In this document: positions 13,368-25,802 of the stretch, piece after piece
How the letters are laid out: each line of letters begins with the position of its first letter
How positions within the stretch are numbered: position 1 is the first letter of the stretch
Source: Polynucleobacter sp. AM-26B4
GTDB lineage: Bacteria; Pseudomonadota; Gammaproteobacteria; Burkholderiales; Burkholderiaceae
Length of the DNA stretch: 64,000 nucleotides
NCBI RefSeq assembly: GCF_018882285.1
Contig: NZ_JACVOT010000001.1
Location: forward strand, 813,916 to 877,915
Direction of reading: 5' to 3'
Position numbers and translations under genes: made by a program
Notes under the pieces: model-generated
Seen by the model: only the letters and a program-made list of their open reading frames with translations
Told to the model about the DNA's origin: nothing
Databases searched by the model: none

Positions 13368-13396
13368 TTATTACTTAAATCAACTACTTTTGTCAA
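13368..13396 (-). promoter_or_regulatory. Sigma-70 promoter of the tRNA-Tyr/Gly/Thr-tuf operon
   Basis: On the minus strand a perfect -35 TTGACA (13391-13396) is followed after 17 bp by TAATAA (13368-13373), about 13 bp before tRNA-Tyr. This is near-consensus and is expected for a unit that supplies tRNAs and EF-Tu. Confidence 0.8.
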
Positions 13397-13434
13397 ACTT
13401 CTGCACTTAAAACTGAGCAGCAAAACAGAAAGCA

Positions 13435-13465
13435 AAACGCCCAGATCTTGTCGATCTGGGCGTTT
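13435..13465 (-). terminator. Intrinsic terminator of the rRNA operon
   Basis: A perfect 13-bp stem (13435-13447 with 13453-13465, 5-nt loop) followed on the minus strand by TTTTGCTTT. It lies just after 5S rRNA and separates the rRNA operon from the tRNA/tuf promoter. Confidence 0.88.
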
Positions 13466-13473
13466 CTTAAAGG

Positions 13474-13590
13474 TGCCTGGCAATTACCTACTTTCACACG
13501 GGTAATCCGCACTATCATCGGCGTAGAGTCGTTTCACGGTCCTGTTCGGGATGGGAAGGGGTGGTTCCAACTCGCTATTGTCGCCAGGCA
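13474..13590 (-). rRNA. rrf: 5S ribosomal RNA
   Basis: About 117 nt. The ends TGCCTGGCGAC and GTTGCCAGGCA-like sequence pair to close helix I, and the CCCGAACAGG-like loop is recognisable. Last rRNA of the operon. Ends are approximate. Confidence 0.93.
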
Positions 13591-13694
13591 TAGAGGGTAG
13601 GTTGTCTGTTTTTCAACAAACAACCAAATTCGAGTAAGCAATTGGGAGTGACCGATCAAAAACGGCACTACATATTCGCACAAATGTGCTTGTT

Positions 13695-16570
<2,876 letters not shown>

Positions 16571-16826
16571 ATAACGAGCACCATTGGTACAAGTTATAAG
16601 TTCTTCTCTATATTACTAACTACTTGTTGCGATATGTTTGTGCCGTAATCCAAGTAAATCTAATTACTTGAAGAACTATTTGTTGTTGATTCAATCAACT
16701 ACCCATGTATATTGAACTCTCAATAAATTCAATATACGCATTGCTTACTCAAATTTTTAAAGAACAGCCGATTAAAGGCAAAGATAAAAGCACCTTGATG
16801 CGCTTATCTTTGCCGTTAGAAGTAAA
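16571..16826 (-). other. tRNA-Ala to 23S transcribed spacer with boxA-like site
   Basis: A 256-bp spacer in the rRNA transcript. On the minus strand, around 16752-16775, it carries TGTTCTTTAAAAATTTG, resembling boxA, the Nus-factor antitermination signal found in proteobacterial rRNA operons. The 23S processing stem occupies its end. No gene was seen. Confidence 0.55.
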
Positions 16827-16902
16827 TGGTGGAGGATGACGGGATCGAACCGACGACCCCCTGCTTGCAAAGCAGGTGCTCTCCCAGCTGAGCTAATCCC
16901 CC
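16827..16902 (-). tRNA. tRNA-Ala (TGC) in the rRNA spacer
   Basis: Acceptor GGGGGAT with ATCCTCC (one G.T pair), anticodon loop TTTGCAA giving TGC, encoded CCA. Second spacer tRNA of the operon, as in most proteobacterial rrn operons. Confidence 0.96.
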
Positions 16903-16937
16903 AGCTAATACTTATTGCTAGGCTTGCTGCTGATCTG

Positions 16938-17014
16938 TGGTGGGTCTGGAAGGACTTGAACCTTCGACCCCCGCCTTATCAAGACGGTGCTCTAACCACC
17001 TGAGCTACAGACCC
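16938..17014 (-). tRNA. tRNA-Ile (GAT) in the rRNA spacer
   Basis: Acceptor GGGTCTG, anticodon loop TTGATAA giving GAT, encoded CCA (16938-16940). It lies between 16S and tRNA-Ala. Confidence 0.96.
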
Positions 17015-17075
17015 GCGGCATTTCTCTCTTTATCAACCGATAAGTGTGGGCACTAAAGAATTAACATCTTTTCTC

Positions 17076-18610
<1,535 letters not shown>

Positions 18611-19101
18611 TAATTCCTGTGATGCATTACTGCATCGTCGCTCACTCATTCAGAATCGACTCCAATCTTTCGACCGGAACCAAATTTACTGTTTTGTGAG
18701 TACTGCTTTATATCTGTCCCGAAGGACTGGATGTCTTTTCCCAGTACCCACATTTATCGGTTGACTACTTTTTAAAGAAGGCTGTGTGTTTTTCGTTAAT
18801 TTCGAATCACAAACAGCAGAGAAACGAGACTATGCCATACCCTTTTTGGCATGTCAACACCTTTGGCAGAAATATTTAATAAATTCCGCGGAAATAATTT
18901 AATGATTTTTGTAGTTTTTATTTTTCTTGTTTATAAACAATGGTTTATTTGGTTATTTTTCATGAGTGTGGATTCGGCCTGGCGCAACCATTTCGAATCA
19001 ATTGTTTAAATATTTTTGATTTTTACTCTGGCCCAGATTTAACCTCCGATAGAGACTCGAATCTAGCATGTAATTTCGCTAGAACATGGTCATCCTTATG
19101 A
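18611..19101 (-). other. rRNA operon leader and AT-rich upstream region
   Basis: No protein gene was seen in this stretch. From 18611 to about 18822 it is the transcribed 16S leader, with a boxA-like TTCTTTAAAAA on the minus strand near 18770-18780. Upstream of the promoter, 18860-19020 is strongly A/T-rich with A-tracts, as in UP elements, and includes a perfect 14-bp palindrome TTGTTTATAAACAA (18927-18940). Confidence 0.6.
18829..18857 (-). promoter_or_regulatory. rRNA operon promoter
   Basis: Minus-strand TTGACA (18852-18857), 17-bp spacer, CATAGT (18829-18834), with an A/T-rich upstream block. The start point would be near 18822, giving a leader of about 210 nt before 16S. Position and quality fit the main rrn promoter; additional promoters further upstream cannot be excluded. 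Confidence 0.72.
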
Positions 19102-19127
19102 AAAAAGCCCACAAAAGTGGGCTTTTT
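19102..19127. terminator. Intrinsic terminator after the BON lipoprotein gene
   Basis: An 11-bp stem AAAAAGCCCAC/GTGGGCTTTTT with an AAAA loop. It lies 23 bp past the lipoprotein stop and upstream of the rRNA promoter, and could work in both directions. Confidence 0.85.
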
Positions 19128-19150
19128 ATCGTCTGGCAGGGCGTCCCTGA

Positions 19151-19768
19151 CTATTTGGCACCATCCAACCTCTTTTTATCGGCTTCAGAGATCAAATCAA
19201 ATACCTTAGTGACTTGCTTCACGCCGGGCACGCTTCTCGCTATTTCAACTGCGCGATTTGCCTCTGCATCGGTCACAATGCCCATCAGATAAACTTTGCT
19301 CGCTTCAGTAATCACCTTCATTGAGTTTGAAGGCACGCCTTCAGTAGCAACAAAGACGCCCTTGATGCGCGTTGTCAAATAACTGTCATTTGCTCTGGCA
19401 CTTAAACCGCTGATAGGGGCAGGAACCATTTCATTAAAAACAGTCGTCACATTTTTCATGTTCTTAATGTCTGCTTCAACGCTGCTTTTGATAGCATCAG
19501 TTCGCGTCTCACCGGTCAATAAAACTCTTCGATTGAAGACGCTCACATTGACGTGAATATTGTCACCATATTTTTTAGTTAAAAAGCTTTCTGCCTCTAA
19601 CTGAATTCCGCGATCAATTGCTTGTGTGCCGGGATTTCTTCTGTCAACAATCACGAGCGCGCCACCAGCCATGCCGCCCGCCACCAAAGGAAAGCAGCCT
19701 GCAAGAGCGCTAGCGCTCGCACCAAGTGCAATTAATTTCAAAGTTTGGCGTTTAAGTTGTTTAGTCAT
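19151..19768 (-). CDS. BON-domain outer-membrane lipoprotein, DolP (YraP)-like
   Basis: Predicted 205-residue lipoprotein. The N-terminus is a charged segment, a hydrophobic stretch, then a lipobox ALAGC with Cys25 as the acylation site. Two BON domains follow (about 50-115 and 125-195), a repeat that binds phospholipid head groups. The double-BON lipoprotein layout and the adjacent SIS gene and rsmI match the enterobacterial rsmI-diaA-dolP neighbourhood, where DolP supports outer-membrane integrity. It is 16 bp after the SIS gene and likely co-transcribed. It could be another OsmY-type BON lipoprotein, but context favours DolP. Confidence 0.82.
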   Translation of the reverse strand: MTKQLKRQTLKLIALGASASALAGCFPLVAGGMAGGALVIVDRRNPGTQAIDRGIQLEAESFLTKKYGDNIHVNVSVFNRRVLLTGETRTDAIKSSVEADIKNMKNVTTVFNEMVPAPISGLSARANDSYLTTRIKGVFVATEGVPSNSMKVITEASKVYLMGIVTDAEANRAVEIARSVPGVKQVTKVFDLISEADKKRLDGAK

Positions 19769-19784
19769 TTTTACCCTCTAAAAT

Positions 19785-20402
<618 letters not shown>

Positions 20403-20517
20403 TCAAGACTTATTTCTACAAACATATATTACCTTTTAACCGATCAAAATTGCCTTGCCAGAATCTTTGATGCATCATCATTCAATTGAGTCACATTTAC
20501 TCAAATAGAAAGTTTGT

Positions 20518-21405
20518 ATGGATTTATTTAAATTTGCTCATGGGCAAAGTTTTCCTCCTGGAACACTCTACCTAGTTCCAACACCAATTGGAAACTTAGC
20601 AGACATCACTATCAGGGCTCTACACATATTGAATCAGGTGGATGGCATTGCTTGCGAAGATAAGCGACATAGCGCCATGCTGCTCAACGCATACGGCATT
20701 TCTAAACCACTTTACGCCTTGCACGAACACAATGAAATTTCTGCAAGCGCCTATCTTTTAGAAAAGCTTCGCAACGGTGAACGTTGGGCATACATATCAG
20801 ATGCAGGAACGCCAGGCATATCAGATCCAGGTGCAATTCTTTGCGAAGAAATTAAAAAGGGGGGTTATCAAGTTTGCCCTTTGCCAGGCCCAAGTGCAAT
20901 CACGGCCGCAGTTTCGGGGGCGGGGGATTTTTTAAAACATGGCAATGGTGGCTTTCAGTTTTTGGGCTTTTTACCCGCTAAAGCAAATCAACGAGACGAG
21001 CTACTCAAAGTAGCAGCAACATCAAACATCAGCTCTTTCTTTTATGAGGCACCACACCGCATTGAATCTACGCTCAAATCCATTTGCGCTCAATTAGGTG
21101 GCGAGCGAAAAGTACTCATCGCAAAAGAGTTGAGCAAGATTTTTGAAGAAATTAAAGTGATTGCAGTTCGAGATTTAGCAGATTGGATGAAGACTGTTGA
21201 TAGTTGGCAGGGCGAGTATGTGCTTGGCATAGAAGGATCTGCGCGCAGTGACTCACCAACCACTTTTGACGAGCAGACACTTCAATGGATTTCAGCAATC
21301 AACGGCAGAATAGGGCACAAAGAGCTTTCTGAAATCATTTCTCAAATCACGGGCATCAGCAAAAAGGATGCCTATCGTGAATTGATTGAAAAAAAAGAGA
21401 TATAA
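20518..21405 (+). CDS. rsmI: 16S rRNA 2'-O-ribose C1402 methyltransferase
   Basis: An S-adenosylmethionine-dependent enzyme of the tetrapyrrole-methylase fold that methylates C1402 in the decoding centre. It has 295 residues. Signature segments are LYLVPTPIGNLADITIRAL (about 17-35), SDAGTPGISDPG (about 95-106), LPGPSAITAAVSGAG (about 121-135) and FYEAPHR near 180. It is divergent from the SIS gene over 130 bp that must hold both promoters. A strong terminator follows the stop. Confidence 0.95.
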   Translation: MDLFKFAHGQSFPPGTLYLVPTPIGNLADITIRALHILNQVDGIACEDKRHSAMLLNAYGISKPLYALHEHNEISASAYLLEKLRNGERWAYISDAGTPGISDPGAILCEEIKKGGYQVCPLPGPSAITAAVSGAGDFLKHGNGGFQFLGFLPAKANQRDELLKVAATSNISSFFYEAPHRIESTLKSICAQLGGERKVLIAKELSKIFEEIKVIAVRDLADWMKTVDSWQGEYVLGIEGSARSDSPTTFDEQTLQWISAINGRIGHKELSEIISQITGISKKDAYRELIEKKEI

Positions 21406-21430
21406 AAAAAGCCCCGTTAAGGGGCTTTTT
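21406..21430. terminator. Bidirectional terminator between rsmI and the cytochrome c gene
   Basis: A 10-bp stem AAAAAGCCCC/GGGGCTTTTT with a 5-nt loop between two convergent genes; it has a T-run on either strand. Confidence 0.9.
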
Positions 21431-21446
21431 AATTATTGCGACGTCT

Positions 21447-21980
21447 TTATTTCTTTGGCTCAGCTTGCTTTGGGGCTTCTGGAGCCGGAGCTTTAGGCTC
21501 AGCAAATTTACCGCCTGCTGAAGCCGCCAAGTAAACCACGGCTCTACCTAATTCATAGTCAGAAATATCTGCTGGACTAGTTCCGGCTCTTGCAGGCATA
21601 GCGCCCTTGCCTTTAACAACAGCATTCAAAAGACCATCATAGCCACGGCCAAGGCGGGCGCCCCAGCCACCCGCGTCACCATATTTAGGTGCGCCAGCAG
21701 CACCTGTTGCATGACAAGAAGCACAGGCTTGCTTATAAATTTCTTCACCAGTCTTGAATACTCTTGGGCCTGATGCGTCCTTAAAGTCTAAAAGTGCGAC
21801 TGGTTTAATCAACTGGTTAGCAGATTCAGCGGCCGCATCAGCATTCGTTGATGGCTTTTTTCCACTACCCACATATGTCATTAAAAAAGCAATGATGATC
21901 AGCGGCACAAAAAAGCTCGCAAAAACCATCACAATTAACTGCTTGGGTGATTTAATCAAATTTCCGTGTTCTTCACTCAT
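21447..21980 (-). CDS. Membrane-anchored cytochrome c5-type protein
   Basis: A 177-residue monohaem c-type cytochrome. One hydrophobic anchor (about 14-37) precedes a low-complexity linker and a haem domain with CASCH (86-90) and a probable distal Met128 in KGAMPAR. The C-terminus is an Ala/Pro/Lys tail. Family members shuttle electrons in the periplasm between the bc1 complex and terminal oxidases. It stands alone; the partner oxidase is not in the window. The start has an AGGA ribosome-binding site. The electron partner is unknown. Confidence 0.88.
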   Translation of the reverse strand: MSEEHGNLIKSPKQLIVMVFASFFVPLIIIAFLMTYVGSGKKPSTNADAAAESANQLIKPVALLDFKDASGPRVFKTGEEIYKQACASCHATGAAGAPKYGDAGGWGARLGRGYDGLLNAVVKGKGAMPARAGTSPADISDYELGRAVVYLAASAGGKFAEPKAPAPEAPKQAEPKK

Positions 21981-22055
21981 TGCATTTTTCCTTTTTATCT
22001 AACTCGCAAGCATTATAGCGAGGATAATTCGCTTCAGCCTTACAATCTTAGAGAC

Positions 22056-22130
22056 GCGACCGTAGTTCAATGGATAGAATTAGAGTTTCCGAAGCTCTCG
22101 ATACAGGTTCGATTCCTGTCGGTCGCACCA
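22056..22130 (+). tRNA. tRNA-Arg (CCG)
   Basis: Acceptor GCGACCG pairs with CGGTCGC; anticodon loop TTCCGAA gives CCG; T-arm GGTTCGATTCC; encoded CCA. A TACAAT -10-like box lies at 22041-22046, but no good -35 was seen. Confidence 0.96.
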
Positions 22131-22227
22131 GACCCCAAATCCCACACAATTAGACCTAGATCAAGCCCAAATCAAGAAAAACATCTAAAATAAGCCATTC
22201 TTGAATTTTGCCCTTAAAAAGGTCGCT

Positions 22228-23334
22228 ATGTCCGCAAATACTGTAGAAGCCACTATTGATCAGCCAATTCCGGTCGGTCAACCCATTCCCCACAGAAAAG
22301 TCATCCGTTCTTGGCTCACGCCATTGACTGAGCGAGCTGTCGTGCGTGCAATTGTCTTGCAAATCATTGACTCAGTGATTTTGACTGCGGGTATCGTCGG
22401 TACCGTTTATTTTGAATCAGTTTTAGTAAAACTTTTGCTGGCAGTTTTTTCTGGCTTCATGATTGGTCGTATTTTTATTTTGGGTCACGATGCATGTCAT
22501 CAGAGCTTTACGCCGCACCGCGGACTTAATAAAGTTTTGGGGCGCCTTGCATTTCTTCCATCACTGACGCCATACAGCCTGTGGGAAGTTGGCCATAACG
22601 TGGTTCACCATGGACAAACAAATTTAAAAGGTTTTGATTTTGTTTGGGCGCCTTTATCTCTTGAAGAATATAACAAGCTAAGTCCTGCTGAAAAAGCATT
22701 GGAGCGCCACTACAGAAGTGGTTGGGGTCCAGCCTTGTATTACTTCCTAGAAATCTGGTGGAAGAAGATGTTCTTCCCAAGCAAGAAGGCAATGCCTGCA
22801 ACCCGCCCAGCGTTCTTATGGGACAACGTTTTAGTTTCTGCATTTGCAATTATTTGGGTTAGTGCTTTGGTGATTGCAGCAATTCAAACCAATCAATCAA
22901 TCGTGCTCACAGTGATCATGGGCTTTTTGATTCCATTCATTTTCTGGAATGCCATGATTGGATTTGTTGTGTATGTTCATCACACTCATCCAAGTGTCTC
23001 TTGGTACTCAGATAAATCTGAGTGGCTAAGAGCACAGCCTTTTGTTTCTACAACTGTGCATTTGGTGTTCCCATTTAAATGGGGTGCGTGGATGCATCAC
23101 ATCATGGAACACACAGCTCACCACGTTGACATGAGCGTGCCTCTATACAAACTTAAAGAGGCTCAAGCAAAGCTAGAAAATATGCTTCCTGAGAGAATCA
23201 TCATTCAAAAGTTTTCTTGGGCTTGGTATTTTGATACTGCCAAACAGTGCAAACTTTACGACACAGAAAAGAAATGTTGGTTAGATTTTGACGGGAATAA
23301 AACAGCAGACTCAATCAAAGTTGTTTTAAGTTAA
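22228..23334 (+). CDS. Integral-membrane fatty acid desaturase
   Basis: A 368-residue di-iron membrane enzyme. The three histidine clusters of the family are present: HDACH (87-91), HNVVHH (123-128) and HTAHH (295-299), with an extra HHTH at 251-254. Hydrophobic spans lie near 45-80 and 200-250. I use the ATG at 22228, which has AAGG just upstream, rather than the TTG at 22201. Such enzymes put a double bond into lipid acyl chains, for instance during cold adaptation; substrate and position cannot be read here. A hydroxylase of the same superfamily is an alternative. A stand-alone gene after tRNA-Arg with its own terminator. Confidence 0.87.
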   Translation: MSANTVEATIDQPIPVGQPIPHRKVIRSWLTPLTERAVVRAIVLQIIDSVILTAGIVGTVYFESVLVKLLLAVFSGFMIGRIFILGHDACHQSFTPHRGLNKVLGRLAFLPSLTPYSLWEVGHNVVHHGQTNLKGFDFVWAPLSLEEYNKLSPAEKALERHYRSGWGPALYYFLEIWWKKMFFPSKKAMPATRPAFLWDNVLVSAFAIIWVSALVIAAIQTNQSIVLTVIMGFLIPFIFWNAMIGFVVYVHHTHPSVSWYSDKSEWLRAQPFVSTTVHLVFPFKWGAWMHHIMEHTAHHVDMSVPLYKLKEAQAKLENMLPERIIIQKFSWAWYFDTAKQCKLYDTEKKCWLDFDGNKTADSIKVVLS

Positions 23335-23343
23335 AAGTCCGAC

Positions 23344-23369
23344 AAAAACGCCCTTTAAAGGGCGTTTTT
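23344..23369 (+). terminator. Terminator after the desaturase gene
   Basis: A 26-bp perfect palindrome AAAAACGCCCTTT/AAAGGGCGTTTTT ending in a T-run, 10 bp after the stop. Confidence 0.88.
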
Positions 23370-23415
23370 CAAAAAGCCGTTAAAATAGCAACTTGAATCT
23401 TTAAGAGAAGTTTAT

Positions 23416-23598
23416 ATGTCAACCCCGCCAAGCACACTGGAAAGCAATACAAGAGTCATGAAGTTTTGCTCTTCCTGCAGTAGAGAAAAGCCTCTAGAGG
23501 GTGGCACATGGATTCCTACAAGCAATCGCAAGCAACGCTGGATATGTGCGAGCTGCTTGTACAACAGAACCCACCGCACTGGTTCTGCCAAGGCTTAA
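23416..23598 (+). CDS. Small double-CxxC (zinc-ribbon-like) protein
   Basis: Not assigned to a family I can name. It has 60 residues with cysteines at 18, 21, 44 and 47 (CSSC and CASC, 22 residues apart), the spacing of a small zinc ribbon; the C-terminus is basic. A purine-rich AAGAGAAG site precedes the ATG. Its stop overlaps the stop of the convergent hydrolase gene by 4 bp. A metal-binding or nucleic-acid role would be inference. It could be a chance frame, but the cysteine pattern and ribosome-binding site argue that it is real. Confidence 0.68.
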   Translation: MSTPPSTLESNTRVMKFCSSCSREKPLEGGTWIPTSNRKQRWICASCLYNRTHRTGSAKA

Positions 23599-24242
23599 TT
23601 AGCCATTTCACCTACATAAGGGTTGTTTTTTCTTTCCTCACCAAAGGTGGAGACTGGGCCGTGACCAGGTATAAATGTAATGTCATCGCCCAAAGGGAAA
23701 AGCTTTTCTTTGATAGCTCTTACTAAGTCAGCGTGATTTCCTCTCGGGAAATCTGTGCGCCCAATAGAGCCCGCAAACAAAACATCTCCAACAATCGCCA
23801 AGCGATCATCTTTGGCATAAAAAATAACGTGTCCTGGGGTATGGCCAGGGCAATGCTTCACCAATAATTCAACATGTCCGACAGTAACAATATCGTCGTC
23901 TTTCAGCCACCGATTTGGCTCAAAGGCCTGCGCCATTGGGAATCCAAATCGCTTACTTTGCTCAGGAAGCTGATCAATCCAAAAGCGCTCATCTTCGTGA
24001 GGTCCTTCAATTTGAATGCCCAAATCATTTGCTAATGATGCTGCCGCAGCACAGTGATCAATGTGGCCGTGCGTTAATAAAATTTTTTCTGGGGTTGCGC
24101 CCGCTTGTTTTAGTGCATCCAATATTTTTGGGATATCGCCGCCTGGATCAACAATAGCAGCCTGATTAGTTTTTTCACAAATCAATATCGAGCAGTTTTG
24201 CTCAAAGGGCGTTACCGGAACTATGAGTACTTTTAAAGTCAT
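23595..24242 (-). CDS. Metallo-beta-lactamase-fold hydrolase, glyoxalase II-like
   Basis: A 215-residue single-domain protein. The THGHIDHC motif (His58, His60, Asp62, His63) binds the two metals; a further His in the CPGHTPGH segment and GDVLFAGSIGRTDF complete the GloB/YcbL signature. It lacks the extended C-terminal helical domain of classical glyoxalase II, so a YcbL-type thioester hydrolase is likelier. It is 27 bp after amt on the same strand, so possibly read through from it. Substrate unproven. Confidence 0.88.
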   Translation of the reverse strand: MTLKVLIVPVTPFEQNCSILICEKTNQAAIVDPGGDIPKILDALKQAGATPEKILLTHGHIDHCAAAASLANDLGIQIEGPHEDERFWIDQLPEQSKRFGFPMAQAFEPNRWLKDDDIVTVGHVELLVKHCPGHTPGHVIFYAKDDRLAIVGDVLFAGSIGRTDFPRGNHADLVRAIKEKLFPLGDDITFIPGHGPVSTFGEERKNNPYVGEMAN

Positions 24243-24269
24243 AGTTCCGATTATCGCAACAAACTAAAA

Positions 24270-25472
24270 TTACCAACTAGATTCGCGATCAGGGCTTGAA
24301 GTAATTTTGTGAATGGCCAAGTCAGCACCATCAAACTCATCTTCTTGAGACATGCGCAAGCCTAAAACTGCTTTCAGTATTCCATAGACAATCAATCCTG
24401 AAATTGCAGCAAATGCGACTCCGGCTACCGTACCAATCAATTGAGCAGTAAAGCTCACGCCGCCTAATCCACCCAAAGCCTTTTGTCCAAATACACCGGC
24501 TGCAATACCGCCGAGAGCACCGCATAATCCATGCAAAGGCCAAACGCCCAACACATCATCAATTTTCCAGCGGTTTTGCACCATGGTGAACATCACCACA
24601 AATAAGCCGCCTGCCATTCCGCCCACAATCAAGGCGCCCATTGGATGCATTAAATCTGATCCCGCACACACCGCAACAAGCCCGGCCAAAGGTCCGTTAT
24701 AGCTAAAGCCAGGGTCATTTTTACCAGCAGCCCAAGCCACCAATGTTCCTCCAACCATGGCCATCAATGAGTTCATGGCAACCAAGCCGCTGAGCTTATC
24801 AACAGTCTGAGCGCTCATCACATTGAAACCAAACCAACCTACTGCTAGCACCCACGCACCAAGGGCCAAAAATGGAATACTTGAAGGTGGATGGGCAGAA
24901 ATCCTGCCATCCTTTGTATAGCGGCCATGACGTGCGCCCAACAAAATAATTGCTGGCAAGGCAATCCAACCGCCCACCGCATGAACAACCACAGAGCCCG
25001 CGAAATCATGGAACTCTTCGCCGGTTAATTCTTTAAGCCATGCTTGGAAACCAAACTGCTGATTCCAGACCATTCCTTCAAACAATGGATAAACAAAACC
25101 CACCAAAATGAATGTGGCAATTAGTTGAGGATTGAATTTTGCACGCTCTGCAATACCGCCAGAAATAATCGCTGGGATTGCAGCAGCAAACGTCAATAAA
25201 AAGAAGAATTTAACCAGCTCAAAACCACTTTTTTGTGCCAAAACCTCTGCGCTAGAGAAGAAGTTCAGGCCGTAGGCAATGCTGTAACCAATAAAGAAAT
25301 AAGCAATAGTTGAAACAGCAAAATCAATCAAGATTTTGACAAGCGCATTGACTTGGTTCTTTTTACGAACAGTTCCTAGCTCTAAAAAAGCAAAGCCTGC
25401 GTGCATTGCTAGCACCATGATGGCGCCAGTCATGATGAAAAGGGCGTCAACCCCTGACTTAAAGTTTTCCAT
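24270..25472 (-). CDS. amt: Ammonium transporter, Amt family
   Basis: A 400-residue polytopic membrane protein with about 11 hydrophobic spans. It carries DFAGSVVVHAVGG (about 156-168, first pore histidine His164) and WPLHGLCGALGG (second pore histidine), plus HPMGALIVGG. It starts directly with a membrane span and has no cleavable leader, unlike the long enterobacterial AmtB. No glnK or glnB lies beside it, which is unusual because amt and glnK are commonly paired. The upstream region holds nitrogen-type control motifs, described separately. Confidence 0.94.
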   Translation of the reverse strand: MENFKSGVDALFIMTGAIMVLAMHAGFAFLELGTVRKKNQVNALVKILIDFAVSTIAYFFIGYSIAYGLNFFSSAEVLAQKSGFELVKFFFLLTFAAAIPAIISGGIAERAKFNPQLIATFILVGFVYPLFEGMVWNQQFGFQAWLKELTGEEFHDFAGSVVVHAVGGWIALPAIILLGARHGRYTKDGRISAHPPSSIPFLALGAWVLAVGWFGFNVMSAQTVDKLSGLVAMNSLMAMVGGTLVAWAAGKNDPGFSYNGPLAGLVAVCAGSDLMHPMGALIVGGMAGGLFVVMFTMVQNRWKIDDVLGVWPLHGLCGALGGIAAGVFGQKALGGLGGVSFTAQLIGTVAGVAFAAISGLIVYGILKAVLGLRMSQEDEFDGADLAIHKITSSPDRESSW

Positions 25473-25523
25473 TTATCACCCCTAGATGACCTTTAATAAG
25501 GTTCGAATTATGAAGGTTCTGGT

Positions 25524-25558
25524 GCACAAAAATACCCACTTATGCACCAAATTTGTGC
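25524..25558 (-). promoter_or_regulatory. Possible sigma-54 promoter and NtrC-like box upstream of amt
   Basis: On the minus strand TGGGTATTTTTGTGC (25538-25524) has GG and GC exactly 10 bases apart, the sigma-54 -24/-12 geometry, about 50 bp before the amt start. Directly upstream, GCAC-N7-GTGC at 25544-25558 resembles the NtrC half-sites. The motifs are imperfect and the box is closer to the promoter than usual, so this is a suggestion supported by the gene's function. Confidence 0.4.
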
Positions 25559-25569
25559 GTAGGATATTT

Positions 25570-25598
25570 TTGTTGGTTTCCGGTAGCTTGGGTACAAT
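25570..25598 (+). promoter_or_regulatory. Promoter of the gcv operon
   Basis: TTGTTG (25570-25575), 17-bp spacer, TACAAT (25593-25598), a few bases before the first riboswitch stem. It is therefore well placed to transcribe the whole tandem aptamer. Confidence 0.65.
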
Positions 25599-25602
25599 GT
25601 CG

Positions 25603-25785
25603 CATCGATGGGAGAGTTTGGATTTACCAACGCCGAAGGCGCAATGCCCATGAACGCTCAGGCAAATGGACCGTCGATATTTACACTCTGGAGAGCGGCA
25701 TTCAGTTGCCCACCGAAGGGGCTAAAAGAGTACAAATGGTTTGAACTCTTCAATCTCTCAGGTAACAGGACAGGGGGGCATCAAT
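25603..25785 (+). ncRNA. Tandem glycine riboswitch
   Basis: Two aptamers lie head to tail before gcvT. The first (about 25603-25679) is closed by ATCGA/TCGAT and has GGGAGAG, CGCCGAAGGCGCAA and CAGGCAAATGGAC. The second (about 25681-25783) has GGAGAGCGG, CACCGAAGGGGC and CAGGTAACAGGACAGG. These are the hallmarks of the glycine riboswitch, known to turn on glycine cleavage genes when glycine is abundant. The gcvT ribosome-binding site (AAGGAG at about 25792) follows within 10 bp, so control of translation start is plausible. Confidence 0.93.
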
Positions 25786-25802
25786 TCCTTTAAGGAGTTT
25801 GG

